Positions 1 through 7,827 of a DNA stretch of 17,521 nucleotides are shown piece by piece. The number at the start of each line of letters is the position of its first letter. Position 1 is the first letter of the stretch. The notes beneath the pieces are model-generated. The model made no database searches, was not told where the DNA came from, and saw only the letters and a program-made list of their open reading frames with translations. Made by a program: the position numbers and the translations under genes. Origin of the DNA: Alistipes sp. (GTDB lineage Bacteria; Bacteroidota; Bacteroidia; Bacteroidales; Rikenellaceae); assembly GCA_017561105.1 (NCBI GenBank), contig JAFZDR010000201.1:1-17521 (forward strand). The letters run 5' to 3'.

Positions 1-1372
1 ATACACCGAAGTAAGGTGCCATCTCTGCAGTTGTAAACCACTGCCAGAGGCTCTCATCACCATCGAGGTAGTCGCGAGTGATGTCGATATACCCCTGCTG
101 GAAGTCGTTAGTGTGCTCGAAGATACCTACGAGGTACATATAAGTATTGTTGTCTGGAGTAAATGTAATTGAACCATCCTTAGTTGTGAGGTTCGAGAAC
201 TCAACGTTAACTGTACCATTGAACTGCTCAGGACCAGGCAAGCGCAACTCTATCTTGCGGTACCAAGCATCCTCGAGCCAATACTTCTCTGGGTCTATAT
301 TCGACGACGATGCGCCACCGCCCATGCTTGGAAGACCGGTGAATGAATCATCCTGATAACCCTCCATATCGTATGGGAACCAGTACCAACCTGTACCCCA
401 ACCCCAATCGATTGTAGGGTGCTTCTTACCACAGCTTCTTGGAGACTCGCAGTCACACTCTGCATAGTCAACCTCCGACATCAAGAGAACGAGTGGCTCA
501 CCCGGCTGGAAGTTGTAATAATACTGAATGATACCTGCGACACCATTCTCAACATCCTCGCTGTTAGGGTCAACCTCGGTGCAGTAGCCGCTGCCGATTA
601 CATAGTAACCAATCTCGCCCTTATCGTTACGACGGTAAGCGTTGAAGTGGTTGATCTCGAGGAGAGTATCGCGCTCGATGAGGTAAGCAGGGTAAACATA
701 GTCGCAAGAGTGCAACATCTGTGGCATTGGTGGGTTACCGTTGTACTCCAACATCGCAATGTTGGTTACACCCCACTTAACGCGACGACCCTTAGCCTTA
801 ACAACCTCAGGGAATGTAACATATACATCCATACCCTCGTAGCTCTGACGGATAACTGCAACATCGTCATCAGCATAGCGGTCAGGAGTAGAGAACGATG
901 CCTCGAAAACCTCGCCGTTGTTGTAATACTGAGTATCCGAGATTGTCGCTGCGATAAACACCGCGAACATCTTGTTACGATCAAGACCATCGTTACCATC
1001 GAGGTGAATGTTCGAGAAGCTTGTACCAGCAGGCTTAGACTTACCGTTACGGAAAATCATGTTTGCACTTGGTACAGCATAAGATGTTGTAATAGGCGTA
1101 TTGTTCTTGTCGTAGCCTGTTACGAAATACTTAGTGCCGTTCTGGTCTATAGCAATCTCCTTTACGAGGCAAGCAAGTTTCTTGATGTTCATACCCTCTA
1201 CAGGAATGTCTACAGAGATAGCCGAGTGTACAACCGGCTCACCTGTAATAGTCAAAGATGGCGTTCCACCTTGTTCACCACCGGTAGGACCGTCTGGTGT
1301 ACACGCTGTTGTAATACAGCCAACCCAAGCGAGCAAGCCGCACACAACAAGTGTTCTGAATAAGTTTTTCAT
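1..1372 (-). CDS. Putative surface lipoprotein of unknown function (3' end outside window)
   Basis: I do not recognise this protein. The frame is open from an ATG at 1372 to the left edge, giving 457 codons without a stop. The N-terminus MKNLFRTLVVCGLL is a basic, hydrophobic signal sequence with cysteines at 19 and 24. Either could be the lipid-attachment site, although neither fits the lipobox perfectly, and C24 is followed by a Gly/Thr/Pro linker (TPDGPTGGEQGG) of the kind that follows lipoprotein signals in Bacteroidetes. The remainder looks like beta-rich extracellular sequence. A cysteine cluster (C306, C308, C314) sits next to a Trp-rich stretch (about 323-336). The protein is probably exported and may bind glycans or other proteins, but no domain family is assigned. 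It is transcribed alone, since a terminator lies between it and the dsbD operon. A 314-codon plus-strand frame over the same region is an antisense shadow. Confidence 0.85.
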   Translation of the reverse strand, partial: MKNLFRTLVVCGLLAWVGCITTACTPDGPTGGEQGGTPSLTITGEPVVHSAISVDIPVEGMNIKKLACLVKEIAIDQNGTKYFVTGYDKNNTPITTSYAVPSANMIFRNGKSKPAGTSFSNIHLDGNDGLDRNKMFAVFIAATISDTQYYNNGEVFEASFSTPDRYADDDVAVIRQSYEGMDVYVTFPEVVKAKGRRVKWGVTNIAMLEYNGNPPMPQMLHSCDYVYPAYLIERDTLLEINHFNAYRRNDKGEIGYYVIGSGYCTEVDPNSEDVENGVAGIIQYYYNFQPGEPLVLLMSEVDYAECDCESPRSCGKKHPTIDWGWGTGWYWFPYDMEGYQDDSFTGLPSMGGGASSSNIDPEKYWLEDAWYRKIELRLPGPEQFNGTVNVEFSNLTTKDGSITFTPDNNTYMYLVGIFEHTNDFQQGYIDITRDYLDGDESLWQWFTTAEMAPYFGV

Positions 1373-1407
1373 AAATTTAGAATTTTATTGTTAGGAAATA
1401 AATTTAT

Positions 1408-1415
1408 CAAATTCA
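1408..1415 (-). promoter_or_regulatory. Possible -7 promoter box for the lipoprotein gene
   Basis: Read on the minus strand this is TGAATTTG, which matches seven of the eight positions of the Bacteroidetes -7 consensus TAnnTTTG. It lies 35 bases before the ATG at 1372. A TTTG that could act as the -33 element (1440-1443) is 24 bases further upstream, which is longer than usual, so the assignment is weak. Confidence 0.3.
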
Positions 1416-1528
1416 GGGTGCAAGTTAGTAATTTTTTTTCAAAAATTACGATTACGAACCATATTTTTCACCTCCAATATATACGCGCGGGCGAAAAGGC
1501 CATTTTGGGGCGTGTATATATGCAAAAA

Positions 1529-1572
1529 ATAGCATAAAAAACACCGACTTTCATCGGTGTTTTTTATGCTAT
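1529..1572 (-). terminator. Hairpin terminator after the dsbD operon
   Basis: A perfect 19-bp inverted repeat spans 1529-1547 and 1554-1572 with a six-base loop (1548-1553). The upper stem is GC-containing (ACACCGA/TCGGTGT) and flanked by A and T runs. On the minus strand it begins 17 bases after the dsbD stop codon and is followed by ATTTTTTGC, as expected for intrinsic termination. The next minus-strand gene starts about 155 bases further on, so the hairpin separates the two units. Confidence 0.85.
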
Positions 1573-1589
1573 AACGGGTATTTTGCCCT

Positions 1590-3545
1590 CTACTTCTTGT
1601 ACTCCTCGACTCCCTTGCGCAAGAAGTTTACGAAGCCCTCAACCGAGAGGTCGTAGCCACGCGGCTCGCCCAAAACCTCGCCATTTTTGCCCTGCAAAAC
1701 ATAGTATGGCTGGGCGTTTACGCCAAAGCGGGTAAGTGCGTAATTGGCATTCACCTTACCCAACGACTTCAAGGTTTTACCACCCTCGGTTACCACCCAA
1801 TCGCTCTCAGGCAACTGCATCTTATCGTCGGTATAGAGTGCCACAACAACATACTCGTCGCGCAAAATCTGCTGAACAGTAGGGTCCGACCAAACTCGCG
1901 CCTCCATCTCACGACAATTTACACAGCCATGGCCTGTAAAGTCGATAAAGATAGGCTTGCCAACCTTTGCAGCATAAGCCTCGGCCTCCTTCATATCGAA
2001 GAAACCCTTCAAGCCGTGCGGAAGGTGGAGAAAGTCGCTATATTTCGCATTCTCGAGACTCGTCTCGCTGCTTGCGGTTGCGGCAGGTGCGCTACTCTGG
2101 CCAACAACAAAGTCCTGTGTCGAAAGTGGTGGCAGGTAGCCCGACAACGCCTTCAAAGGTGCACCCCACATACCAGGAATCATATATACAACGAATGTAA
2201 AGACACCGATTGCCATAGCCAAGCGGCCTACGCTGAGGTGCTTCAACTCGCTATCGTGAGCGAACTTAATCTTGCCCAAGAGGTACAAGCCGAGCAACGA
2301 GAATACCACAATCCAGATTGCGAGATATACCTCGCGATCGAGCAAGTTCCAGTGGTAAACCTGGTCAGCAACGCTCAAGAACTTAAATCCGAGAGCCACC
2401 TCGACAAAGCCGAGTACGACCTTCACCGAATTGAGCCAGCCACCACTCTTTGGCAACTTCTTCAACATCGAAGGGAAGAATGCAAAGATGGTAAACGGCA
2501 ACGCAAAGGCTGTAGAGAATGCCAACATTGTGATAATTGGCGACCACACCTCACCCGAAGTCGATTTGATAAGCACCGAGCCTACGATTGGACCTGTGCA
2601 CGAGAACGACACCAATACAAGGGTGAGAGCCATAAAGAAGATACCTCCGATACCACCCTTATCCGACTGTGCATCGCTCTTATTAACGAGTGCGCTTGGC
2701 AGTGTAATCTCGAATGCACCGAAGAACGATGCTGCAAAGACCATAAATACCACAAAGAAGAGGATATTTGGAACCCAGTGTGTTGCAAGCCAGTTGAAGA
2801 TATCGGCAGTAACTGCATCACCACCCAATACGCGCGTAATAACAATAAGTATAGCGATAGGTAGTGTGTAGAGCGCTACGATGAACAAACCATACAACGA
2901 TGCGTTAATTCGTCCGCGAGCTGCCGAGCCACTATTCTTCATAAAGAACGAAACGGTCATTGGCACCATTGGGAATACGCAAGGTGTGAGCAGAGCCGCA
3001 AATCCCCACAAGATAGCCTCGATAATGAGCGACCACAACGAGCCGCTACCCGCAGCATCCTTTACAGCCTTAACCTCGGTCTGAGGTGCATTTGCGCTCT
3101 CGCCGAGCGATACAACAACCTCCTCGGTAGTTGGCGAAAGGCAGCTTCCGATGTTGCATGCCTGGTACGAGATTGTAGCCTTAACTTCGCCACCTTTGCC
3201 CTCAACCTTGAAGTCCTGCTCAAAGAGTGCCTCCTTCTCGAACTCGCCAATCTCCATTCCGAGCAACTCATCTACGGCATACTTAGCCTTCGAGAGTGCA
3301 CGCAAGTTACCCTCAGCGGTAACGCCCTCGCCCGACTCGAATGTAATCTCGGTAGGATTGAAAGCCTTTGCAGGGTCGTTTACATAGATATGCCAACCAT
3401 TCGCAATCTGCGCCTTGAACTGCACGGTATAGCTACCATTGCCCTTGTCAGCCACCGAATGGCTCCACTTAACCTCACCTTGTGCAGATACAACCATCGG
3501 CACAAAGCAGAGCAGTGTCAAAAATAAGTTTCGTAAAATTCTCAT
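1590..3545 (-). CDS. dsbD: DsbD-family thiol:disulfide interchange protein
   Basis: Inner-membrane protein that carries electrons from cytoplasmic thioredoxin to periplasmic disulfide and cytochrome c maturation proteins. All three DsbD modules are visible in 651 residues. After a signal peptide (MRILRNLFLTLLCFVPMVVSA) comes the N-terminal immunoglobulin-like domain with its redox pair C130 and C135 (YQACNIGSC). The central membrane domain (about 170-470) has a cysteine in each half (LLTPCVFPM, C189; SFSCTGP, C316). The C-terminal thioredoxin fold has the CVNC motif at C541-C544. All six expected cysteines are present, so the protein should be active. It is the last gene of the operon, 21 bases after prmA, and is followed by a strong hairpin. 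Its exported neighbours are FKBP-like lipoproteins, which suits a periplasmic folding and redox role. Bacteroidetes carry several paralogues of this type, so the symbol denotes the family rather than strict orthology. Confidence 0.93.
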   Translation of the reverse strand: MRILRNLFLTLLCFVPMVVSAQGEVKWSHSVADKGNGSYTVQFKAQIANGWHIYVNDPAKAFNPTEITFESGEGVTAEGNLRALSKAKYAVDELLGMEIGEFEKEALFEQDFKVEGKGGEVKATISYQACNIGSCLSPTTEEVVVSLGESANAPQTEVKAVKDAAGSGSLWSLIIEAILWGFAALLTPCVFPMVPMTVSFFMKNSGSAARGRINASLYGLFIVALYTLPIAILIVITRVLGGDAVTADIFNWLATHWVPNILFFVVFMVFAASFFGAFEITLPSALVNKSDAQSDKGGIGGIFFMALTLVLVSFSCTGPIVGSVLIKSTSGEVWSPIITMLAFSTAFALPFTIFAFFPSMLKKLPKSGGWLNSVKVVLGFVEVALGFKFLSVADQVYHWNLLDREVYLAIWIVVFSLLGLYLLGKIKFAHDSELKHLSVGRLAMAIGVFTFVVYMIPGMWGAPLKALSGYLPPLSTQDFVVGQSSAPAATASSETSLENAKYSDFLHLPHGLKGFFDMKEAEAYAAKVGKPIFIDFTGHGCVNCREMEARVWSDPTVQQILRDEYVVVALYTDDKMQLPESDWVVTEGGKTLKSLGKVNANYALTRFGVNAQPYYVLQGKNGEVLGEPRGYDLSVEGFVNFLRKGVEEYKK

Positions 3546-3566
3546 AATTATTTAAGTTTATCCTTT

Positions 3567-4400
3567 CTAATTTTTCACAAACTCAAGTGCCTGCCAAACA
3601 TCGTTGGTGCGGTGTCTCGAGAGGTTATAGCCAAGCGATGAAGCCTTCTTGACAAGGATATCGACATCCTCTGCTAAAAAACCGCTCAAGACAAGCTTTC
3701 CACCCGCCGACAAGCTCTTATCATACGCCTCCATATCGGCCAACAAGATGTTGCGGTTGATATTTGCCAATACAACATCGAACGCCCTACCCTCGATAGC
3801 CTTGGCATCGCCACAAACCGACTCTACCCTATCGATAACTCCGTTCAGGACGATATTCTCGCGGACACTCTCCTCGGCCATATCGTCAATCTCGACAGCC
3901 AACACACCCGCGGCACCCAACTTTGCAGCTACGATAGCTAAAACGCCAGTTCCGCTGCCCATATCGAGCACACGCCTACCCTCGATATCGCTATCGAGCA
4001 GCGCCTCAATCATCAGCTGCGTGGTGCAGTGGTGGCCTGTACCAAACGACATCTTAGGCTGGATAATAACCTCCAAGCCCTGATAATCGGCACGCTCTTT
4101 ATGGAATGGTGCGCGGATAAGTACCTCTCCGCGGACCTCAACCTCCTCGAAATCGCTCTCCCACACGGCATTCCAATTCTCAGCCTCGATATCCTCGAAA
4201 AAGTAGTTTATAAAACCTTCGCCTTCGAGCATATCCTCAACAGCCTGGCGCACCTCTGCCAAATCTCCCTGGGGCGCATAGGCATTGAGCAACTCACCGT
4301 CGTAGTCGAAACTGTCGAACGGAAAGTCGGCAAGGTAGGCCGAGAGAATCTCTCCCTGCTCCTCGGTGGCATATACCGATAACTTCGTGTAGGCAGCCAT
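3567..4400 (-). CDS. prmA: Ribosomal protein L11 methyltransferase PrmA
   Basis: Cytoplasmic SAM-dependent enzyme that methylates lysines and the N-terminus of ribosomal protein L11. The 277 residues show the family layout. A small N-terminal substrate-binding domain (about 1-90) is followed by the conserved FGTGHHCTT segment (119-127), motif I LDMGSGTGVLA (145-155), an acidic residue ending the next strand (AVEID), and the LANINRNIL motif (211-219) that replaces the NPPY catalytic motif. The length is slightly below the roughly 290 residues of E. coli PrmA, as is common in Bacteroidetes. The start lies four bases after the stop of the rlmI-like gene, so the two are almost certainly co-transcribed. 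Both modify the large ribosomal subunit, which makes the pairing functionally sensible. Confidence 0.95.
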   Translation of the reverse strand: MAAYTKLSVYATEEQGEILSAYLADFPFDSFDYDGELLNAYAPQGDLAEVRQAVEDMLEGEGFINYFFEDIEAENWNAVWESDFEEVEVRGEVLIRAPFHKERADYQGLEVIIQPKMSFGTGHHCTTQLMIEALLDSDIEGRRVLDMGSGTGVLAIVAAKLGAAGVLAVEIDDMAEESVRENIVLNGVIDRVESVCGDAKAIEGRAFDVVLANINRNILLADMEAYDKSLSAGGKLVLSGFLAEDVDILVKKASSLGYNLSRHRTNDVWQALEFVKN

Positions 4401-4404
4401 TCGT

Positions 4405-5601
4405 TTACTCTACATAAAGGACCAAACCCTTCAAATACTCACCCTCTGGGTGGTAGATATTGATTGGATGGTCGGTTGGTTGTGTCAGCTGGTGCAAGAT
4501 ACGCACTTTGCGTCCTGCGATAGCAGCTGCTGTAAATACTGTAGTGCGGAACAGCTCCTTCGACACCGCCTGCGAACAGGAGAATGTAAAGAGAATACCG
4601 CCCGACTTAATCTGCGACATGGCGCGAGCATTCAGGCGCTTGTAGCCCTGCATTGCATTGCCCAACACCTTGTGATGCTTGGCAAATGCCGGCGGATCGA
4701 GGATAATCATATCGTACTTATCGCCGATATCCTTCAAATACTCCACCGCATCGCACGCCAACGAGGTATGCGGTGCATCCTCGCCAAAGTTCAACTTTAT
4801 ATTCTCATCGACAAGGCGTACTGCGCGTTCCGAAGCGTCAATCGAGCAAACCTCCTTTGCTCCTCCTGCCAAGGCATAGACCGAGAATCCTCCCGTATAG
4901 CAGAAGGTGTTGAGTACGGTGCGACCCTTCGCGTATTGCTGAACAAGGTGGCGGTTGAAGCGCTGATCGATAAAGAAGCCTGTTTTCTGGCCCTCCTCCC
5001 AATTTACGAGGAACTTATGACCATTCTCCACAACGACATTATCCTTCTCGGCCGAACCGTAGAGATAGCCGTCAACAGCGTTCAAGTTAGCCTTGAAAGG
5101 TACGGTTTGTGCGCTCTTATCGTAAATAGCTGTTATCTTCTCACCATAGACCTCACGGATAGCGGTTGCAATCTCGTTGCGCGAGAGATACATACCTACA
5201 GAGTGACACTGCACGACAGCGGTTGTGCCATATACATCGACAACCAAGCCCGGCAACAAATCGCCCTCGCCATGGATAAGGCGATAGCAGTTGGTCTGCG
5301 GATTGTCGGTCAAATCGAGCGTGCGACGCACATCGTATGCACTTGCGATACGCGAACGCCACCAAGCGGCATCTATCGCCTCCTTCTCAAAGGTGAGGAT
5401 ACGCACTGCAATCGATCCAATCTGGTAGTGGCCGCGAGCGATATACTCGCCACGCTGTGTGAAGATATCGACAAGCGAACCCTCGGGGATACTATCACCC
5501 TCGCACTCAATGCGCTCAATTGCGCCCGAGAAGACCCAAGGATGACAGCGTTGCAGCGACTCCTCCTTACCTCTGCGGAGATAAATTTTAGCTCTGTTCA
5601 T
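4405..5601 (-). CDS. rlmI: Class I SAM-dependent 23S rRNA methyltransferase, RlmI type
   Basis: Predicted 5-methylcytosine methyltransferase; the E. coli relative modifies C1962 of 23S rRNA. From the chosen start the protein has 398 residues, close to the roughly 396 of E. coli RlmI. It has an N-terminal PUA domain (KIYLRRGKEESLQRCHPWVFSGAI), a central domain, and a Rossmann methyltransferase with motif I NTFCYTGGFSVYA (231-243), LDPPAF (301-306) and FTFSCSQ with the probable catalytic C342. It ends with the family signature HPEGEYLKGLVLYV. I chose ATG 5601 rather than the in-frame ATG at 5625. The shorter form matches the family N-terminus and leaves a four-base gap after the upstream gene, whereas the longer one would overlap it by 20 bases. 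Substrate specificity within RlmI/RlmK-like families cannot be fixed from sequence alone. Confidence 0.9.
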   Translation of the reverse strand: MNRAKIYLRRGKEESLQRCHPWVFSGAIERIECEGDSIPEGSLVDIFTQRGEYIARGHYQIGSIAVRILTFEKEAIDAAWWRSRIASAYDVRRTLDLTDNPQTNCYRLIHGEGDLLPGLVVDVYGTTAVVQCHSVGMYLSRNEIATAIREVYGEKITAIYDKSAQTVPFKANLNAVDGYLYGSAEKDNVVVENGHKFLVNWEEGQKTGFFIDQRFNRHLVQQYAKGRTVLNTFCYTGGFSVYALAGGAKEVCSIDASERAVRLVDENIKLNFGEDAPHTSLACDAVEYLKDIGDKYDMIILDPPAFAKHHKVLGNAMQGYKRLNARAMSQIKSGGILFTFSCSQAVSKELFRTTVFTAAAIAGRKVRILHQLTQPTDHPINIYHPEGEYLKGLVLYVE

Positions 5602-5605
5602 ATCT

Positions 5606-7168
5606 CTATTCGTATGGCTCAACATAGAGCGTAAATATCAGTGGTGTATATGGTAAAATCTCGGTCGAGATGGTCTTTGTGGTAGTAGTCTCCTCCTCTG
5701 CCGAATCGTAGTTGTAATTGTAGTTGTAGTACGAGTAATCGTAGTAGTTGTAGTACGGGCTATAGTAGTTGTAGTACGAGTTGTAGTAGTTGTAGTAGTT
5801 CATCGCATTGTAGTAGTTCGCTGTACCTGTAGAGGTTGTCTCGGTTGTGGTCGAACCCGACATGCCGCTTGCGCCATACGCATAGCCCGATGTGGTGAGA
5901 ATCTGGCCATATGCGCCATAGTGCATCTCTGGAATACCGTAGTACCACGCACCGATAGCCTGGCGCTCACTCGCCTCCTTGCCCTCGTCGTCAGACGGGC
6001 TGTAGCTGAACACCTCGCATACGGGAGCTGCCTCGTTGAACACGAGTGTACGAATCTCGGCAATATTGGTATCGAGGACGAAACCGTCGAGGAATCGCAG
6101 CACATACCAAACTTTCGCTCGACCATTCTTAGTTACCTTCGTATCATCCTTCTTGAGCTCCTCGGCACTCAAGCCCTTACCAAAACGCTCCAAGAGAATC
6201 TTGTTAATCTGCTCGTTGAGTGTCGCCATCTTACCCGGAGCATAGTTCTTGTTGTCGATATAAGGCTGATTGAGTTTATCGGCCTTATCCATGCAGTCAG
6301 GCTTCATATACTTGTAGCCGGCTGCATTATCGCTCTCGGGATTGTAGCTTAGATTGTAGTAAAGGCCCTTTAACTTCAAATCGTCGTTCTCGTCGGTCTT
6401 CTCCGACTCCGGTTTTTTGGCCTGAATCCAACTCTCGTTATCACCGACATACAGGCGAAGCATATCCAGCTCCAAATCCGAAGGGTTCTTGATTGCGCTG
6501 GTTATCTCGATATCCACAATCAGCGGACGCGAAGCATCGAGAGCATACTGACCCTCGTATCCACCCTCTGCAGCCGAACCGCTCTCGGCATAGGCGATGG
6601 TTGACGGGAGGTAGAGGCGCACATTCGAGCCCTTGTGCAACTTGTAATTGCTCTCGAGTTCAACACCATACTTAGCGGCATACCACTTGGTGTACTCCTC
6701 ACTCAGCTTAAGTTCGTTACGCATAGCGAGATATGTTCCCTCCAAGAGTCCCATGTTGTTACTTCCGCCATAGCACACATACGAAGTGTAGTGGGTCGGA
6801 TAGGCAAAAGAGCCACACATCTGAGCCAACTCATAGCTGCGTGTCAGGCAGACAGCGCCGTTAATATCGCGACCTGTCATATTCATAAACACCCAGCAGG
6901 TATCCTGATCCATGATAGGCTCCGAGCCAAAGTCGTTACCATTTGCAGCAATCTGGTCATTGAGGTCGTTCTCAAGAATCTCGACATAGTAACCGCCATT
7001 CTCCTGGTAGTTATTGAGAAGCTCGGGCTTATGAAGCTTTATCCACGCCTCGAGCGACACCTTCTCACGCTCCTTGTTGGGAACTGACTCCTCTGTTATA
7101 CACGAAATTGCGGCAAACGCCACCGCGAATGCCACCAACGCAAACTTTATATTTTGTACAAACTTCAT
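5606..7168 (-). CDS. Two-domain FKBP-like lipoprotein with Tyr/Asn-rich insert
   Basis: Exported lipoprotein with two degenerate FKBP-type peptidyl-prolyl isomerase folds; catalytic activity is uncertain. From ATG 7168 there are 520 residues. The signal peptide ends in the lipobox AAISC (C23). The first FKBP-like domain (about 85-225) shows DTCWVFMNMTGRDINGAVCLTR, then KGSNVRLYLPSTIAYAESG, then PLIVDIEI, matching the strand order of the family. A second begins near 350 (AKVWYVLRFLDGFVLDTN), continues through YGQILTTSGYAYGASG (420-435) and resumes at LPYTPLIFTLYVEP (505-518). Between these last blocks lies a tract made largely of Tyr and Asn (451-487). The longer ATG at 7192 would overlap the upstream gene by 20 bases, so the shorter start, which leaves a four-base gap, is preferred. 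Several aromatic active-site positions look replaced, so the protein may be a chaperone or structural protein instead of an isomerase. The FKBP assignment is by eye from motifs. Confidence 0.8.
   Translation of the reverse strand: MKFVQNIKFALVAFAVAFAAISCITEESVPNKEREKVSLEAWIKLHKPELLNNYQENGGYYVEILENDLNDQIAANGNDFGSEPIMDQDTCWVFMNMTGRDINGAVCLTRSYELAQMCGSFAYPTHYTSYVCYGGSNNMGLLEGTYLAMRNELKLSEEYTKWYAAKYGVELESNYKLHKGSNVRLYLPSTIAYAESGSAAEGGYEGQYALDASRPLIVDIEITSAIKNPSDLELDMLRLYVGDNESWIQAKKPESEKTDENDDLKLKGLYYNLSYNPESDNAAGYKYMKPDCMDKADKLNQPYIDNKNYAPGKMATLNEQINKILLERFGKGLSAEELKKDDTKVTKNGRAKVWYVLRFLDGFVLDTNIAEIRTLVFNEAAPVCEVFSYSPSDDEGKEASERQAIGAWYYGIPEMHYGAYGQILTTSGYAYGASGMSGSTTTETTSTGTANYYNAMNYYNYYNSYYNYYSPYYNYYDYSYYNYNYNYDSAEEETTTTKTISTEILPYTPLIFTLYVEPYE
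5708..5818 (-). repeat. Low-complexity Tyr/Asn-coding tract
   Basis: This stretch encodes residues 451-487 of the long FKBP-like lipoprotein. It is built largely of TAC/TAT and AAC codons in irregular YYN, NYY and YN units. On the plus strand it appears as repeated gtagtagtt/gtagta. The units are multiples of three bases, so repeat-length change would alter protein length without shifting the frame. Confidence 0.85.
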
Positions 7169-7172
7169 ACTC

Positions 7173-7760
7173 TTACTTTGTAACTTTTTCAATTTTCATA
7201 TACCACGCCTGCATCGAATTCTTAGGCACAAGACCAATATTATGCTTGCCATAGGCGAGGTTAGCCGTCATATACACCTGCAGCGAATCAGCCTCACGGC
7301 AGCCCGGCAGTGCATACTCCAAACCGGCGATTGTGGCAGTTCGACCAAGCTCTATAACCAATGGTTCGGTGCTCCAATCGAGGGTATAATCGGTTTTGTT
7401 GCCGAGTTTGAGAATTACCTCGGGAATATTCGACCAGAAGATAGAACTCTCGTTAGGCTCCGAGCCCGAGAAGATATGGGCTTTGAAGAACTTAATCTCC
7501 ACTCTGTCGCCCCAAGCAATCACGGGACGATCCTCACGATCGGCATCGTAGTAGTTCACGATATGGCGATAGGCGTATGTTCCGAACGAGGAGTAGAAAG
7601 GGGGATTTTCTGCAATCTGATCCCCTAACTCATCTTCGGCACACAAGCCACGAGAGGTGAGATATTTTACTATCTTATCTCGCTCCGAGAGGATGGTATC
7701 CTCACTCTTGCAACCTGCCAAAAATAGCAGCACCAACAATATCGTCAATATCTTTTTCAT
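7173..7760 (-). CDS. FKBP-like peptidyl-prolyl isomerase family lipoprotein
   Basis: Small exported lipoprotein of 195 residues from the ATG at 7760. The signal sequence MKKILTILLVLLFLAGC ends in a good lipobox (FLAGC, C17). The second half carries a recognisable FKBP pattern: GDRVEIKFFKAHIFSG (about 94-109), then TIAGLEYALPGCREADSLQVY, then ANLAYG, then VPKNSMQAWYMKIEKV at the C-terminus. These match the isomerase core strands, the helix and the proline-containing flap. Several canonical active-site aromatics are not evident, so isomerase activity is unproven. It is the first gene of the operon, four bases before the long FKBP-like lipoprotein, and the two may act together at the outer membrane. 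An in-frame ATG at 7787 would add nine residues (MCIFVRLNA) and overlap the predicted -7 box, so the shorter start is preferred. Confidence 0.8.
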   Translation of the reverse strand: MKKILTILLVLLFLAGCKSEDTILSERDKIVKYLTSRGLCAEDELGDQIAENPPFYSSFGTYAYRHIVNYYDADREDRPVIAWGDRVEIKFFKAHIFSGSEPNESSIFWSNIPEVILKLGNKTDYTLDWSTEPLVIELGRTATIAGLEYALPGCREADSLQVYMTANLAYGKHNIGLVPKNSMQAWYMKIEKVTK

Positions 7761-7774
7761 AGCATTCAAACGGA

Positions 7775-7782
7775 CAAAGATA
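7775..7782 (-). promoter_or_regulatory. Predicted -7 promoter box for the FKBP/rlmI/prmA/dsbD operon
   Basis: Read on the minus strand this is TATCTTTG, a perfect match to the Bacteroidetes -7 consensus TAnnTTTG. It lies 14 bases before the ATG at 7760, which would give a very short 5' leader. No good TTTG is seen at the usual -33 spacing; a TTTTTG lies only 12 bases upstream. A 15-base AT-rich hairpin (7796-7810, AAAAAC TGT GTTTTT) between this box and the ruvA stop could be a weak terminator for ruvA. Confidence 0.55.
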
Positions 7783-7827
7783 CACATTATTATGCAAAAA
7801 CTGTGTTTTTGTCCCCGAAAAGTTTTG

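Noticed and set aside
419..1363. A 314-codon plus-strand open frame
   Set aside because: It lies antisense to the lipoprotein gene, has no recognisable domain and shows the composition of a shadow frame. The minus-strand frame has a signal peptide and runs continuously to the window edge.
1929..2864. A 311-codon plus-strand open frame
   Set aside because: It is antisense to dsbD, which is clearly real, and its translation has no family features.
4450..5634. A 394-codon plus-strand open frame
   Set aside because: It covers the rlmI-like gene on the opposite strand, whose motifs and length match a known family. The plus frame is a codon-bias shadow.
5708..5818. CRISPR-like array or tandem repeat locus
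   Set aside because: The repetition is codon-level Tyr/Asn low complexity inside a long open frame, with no spacer-repeat structure.
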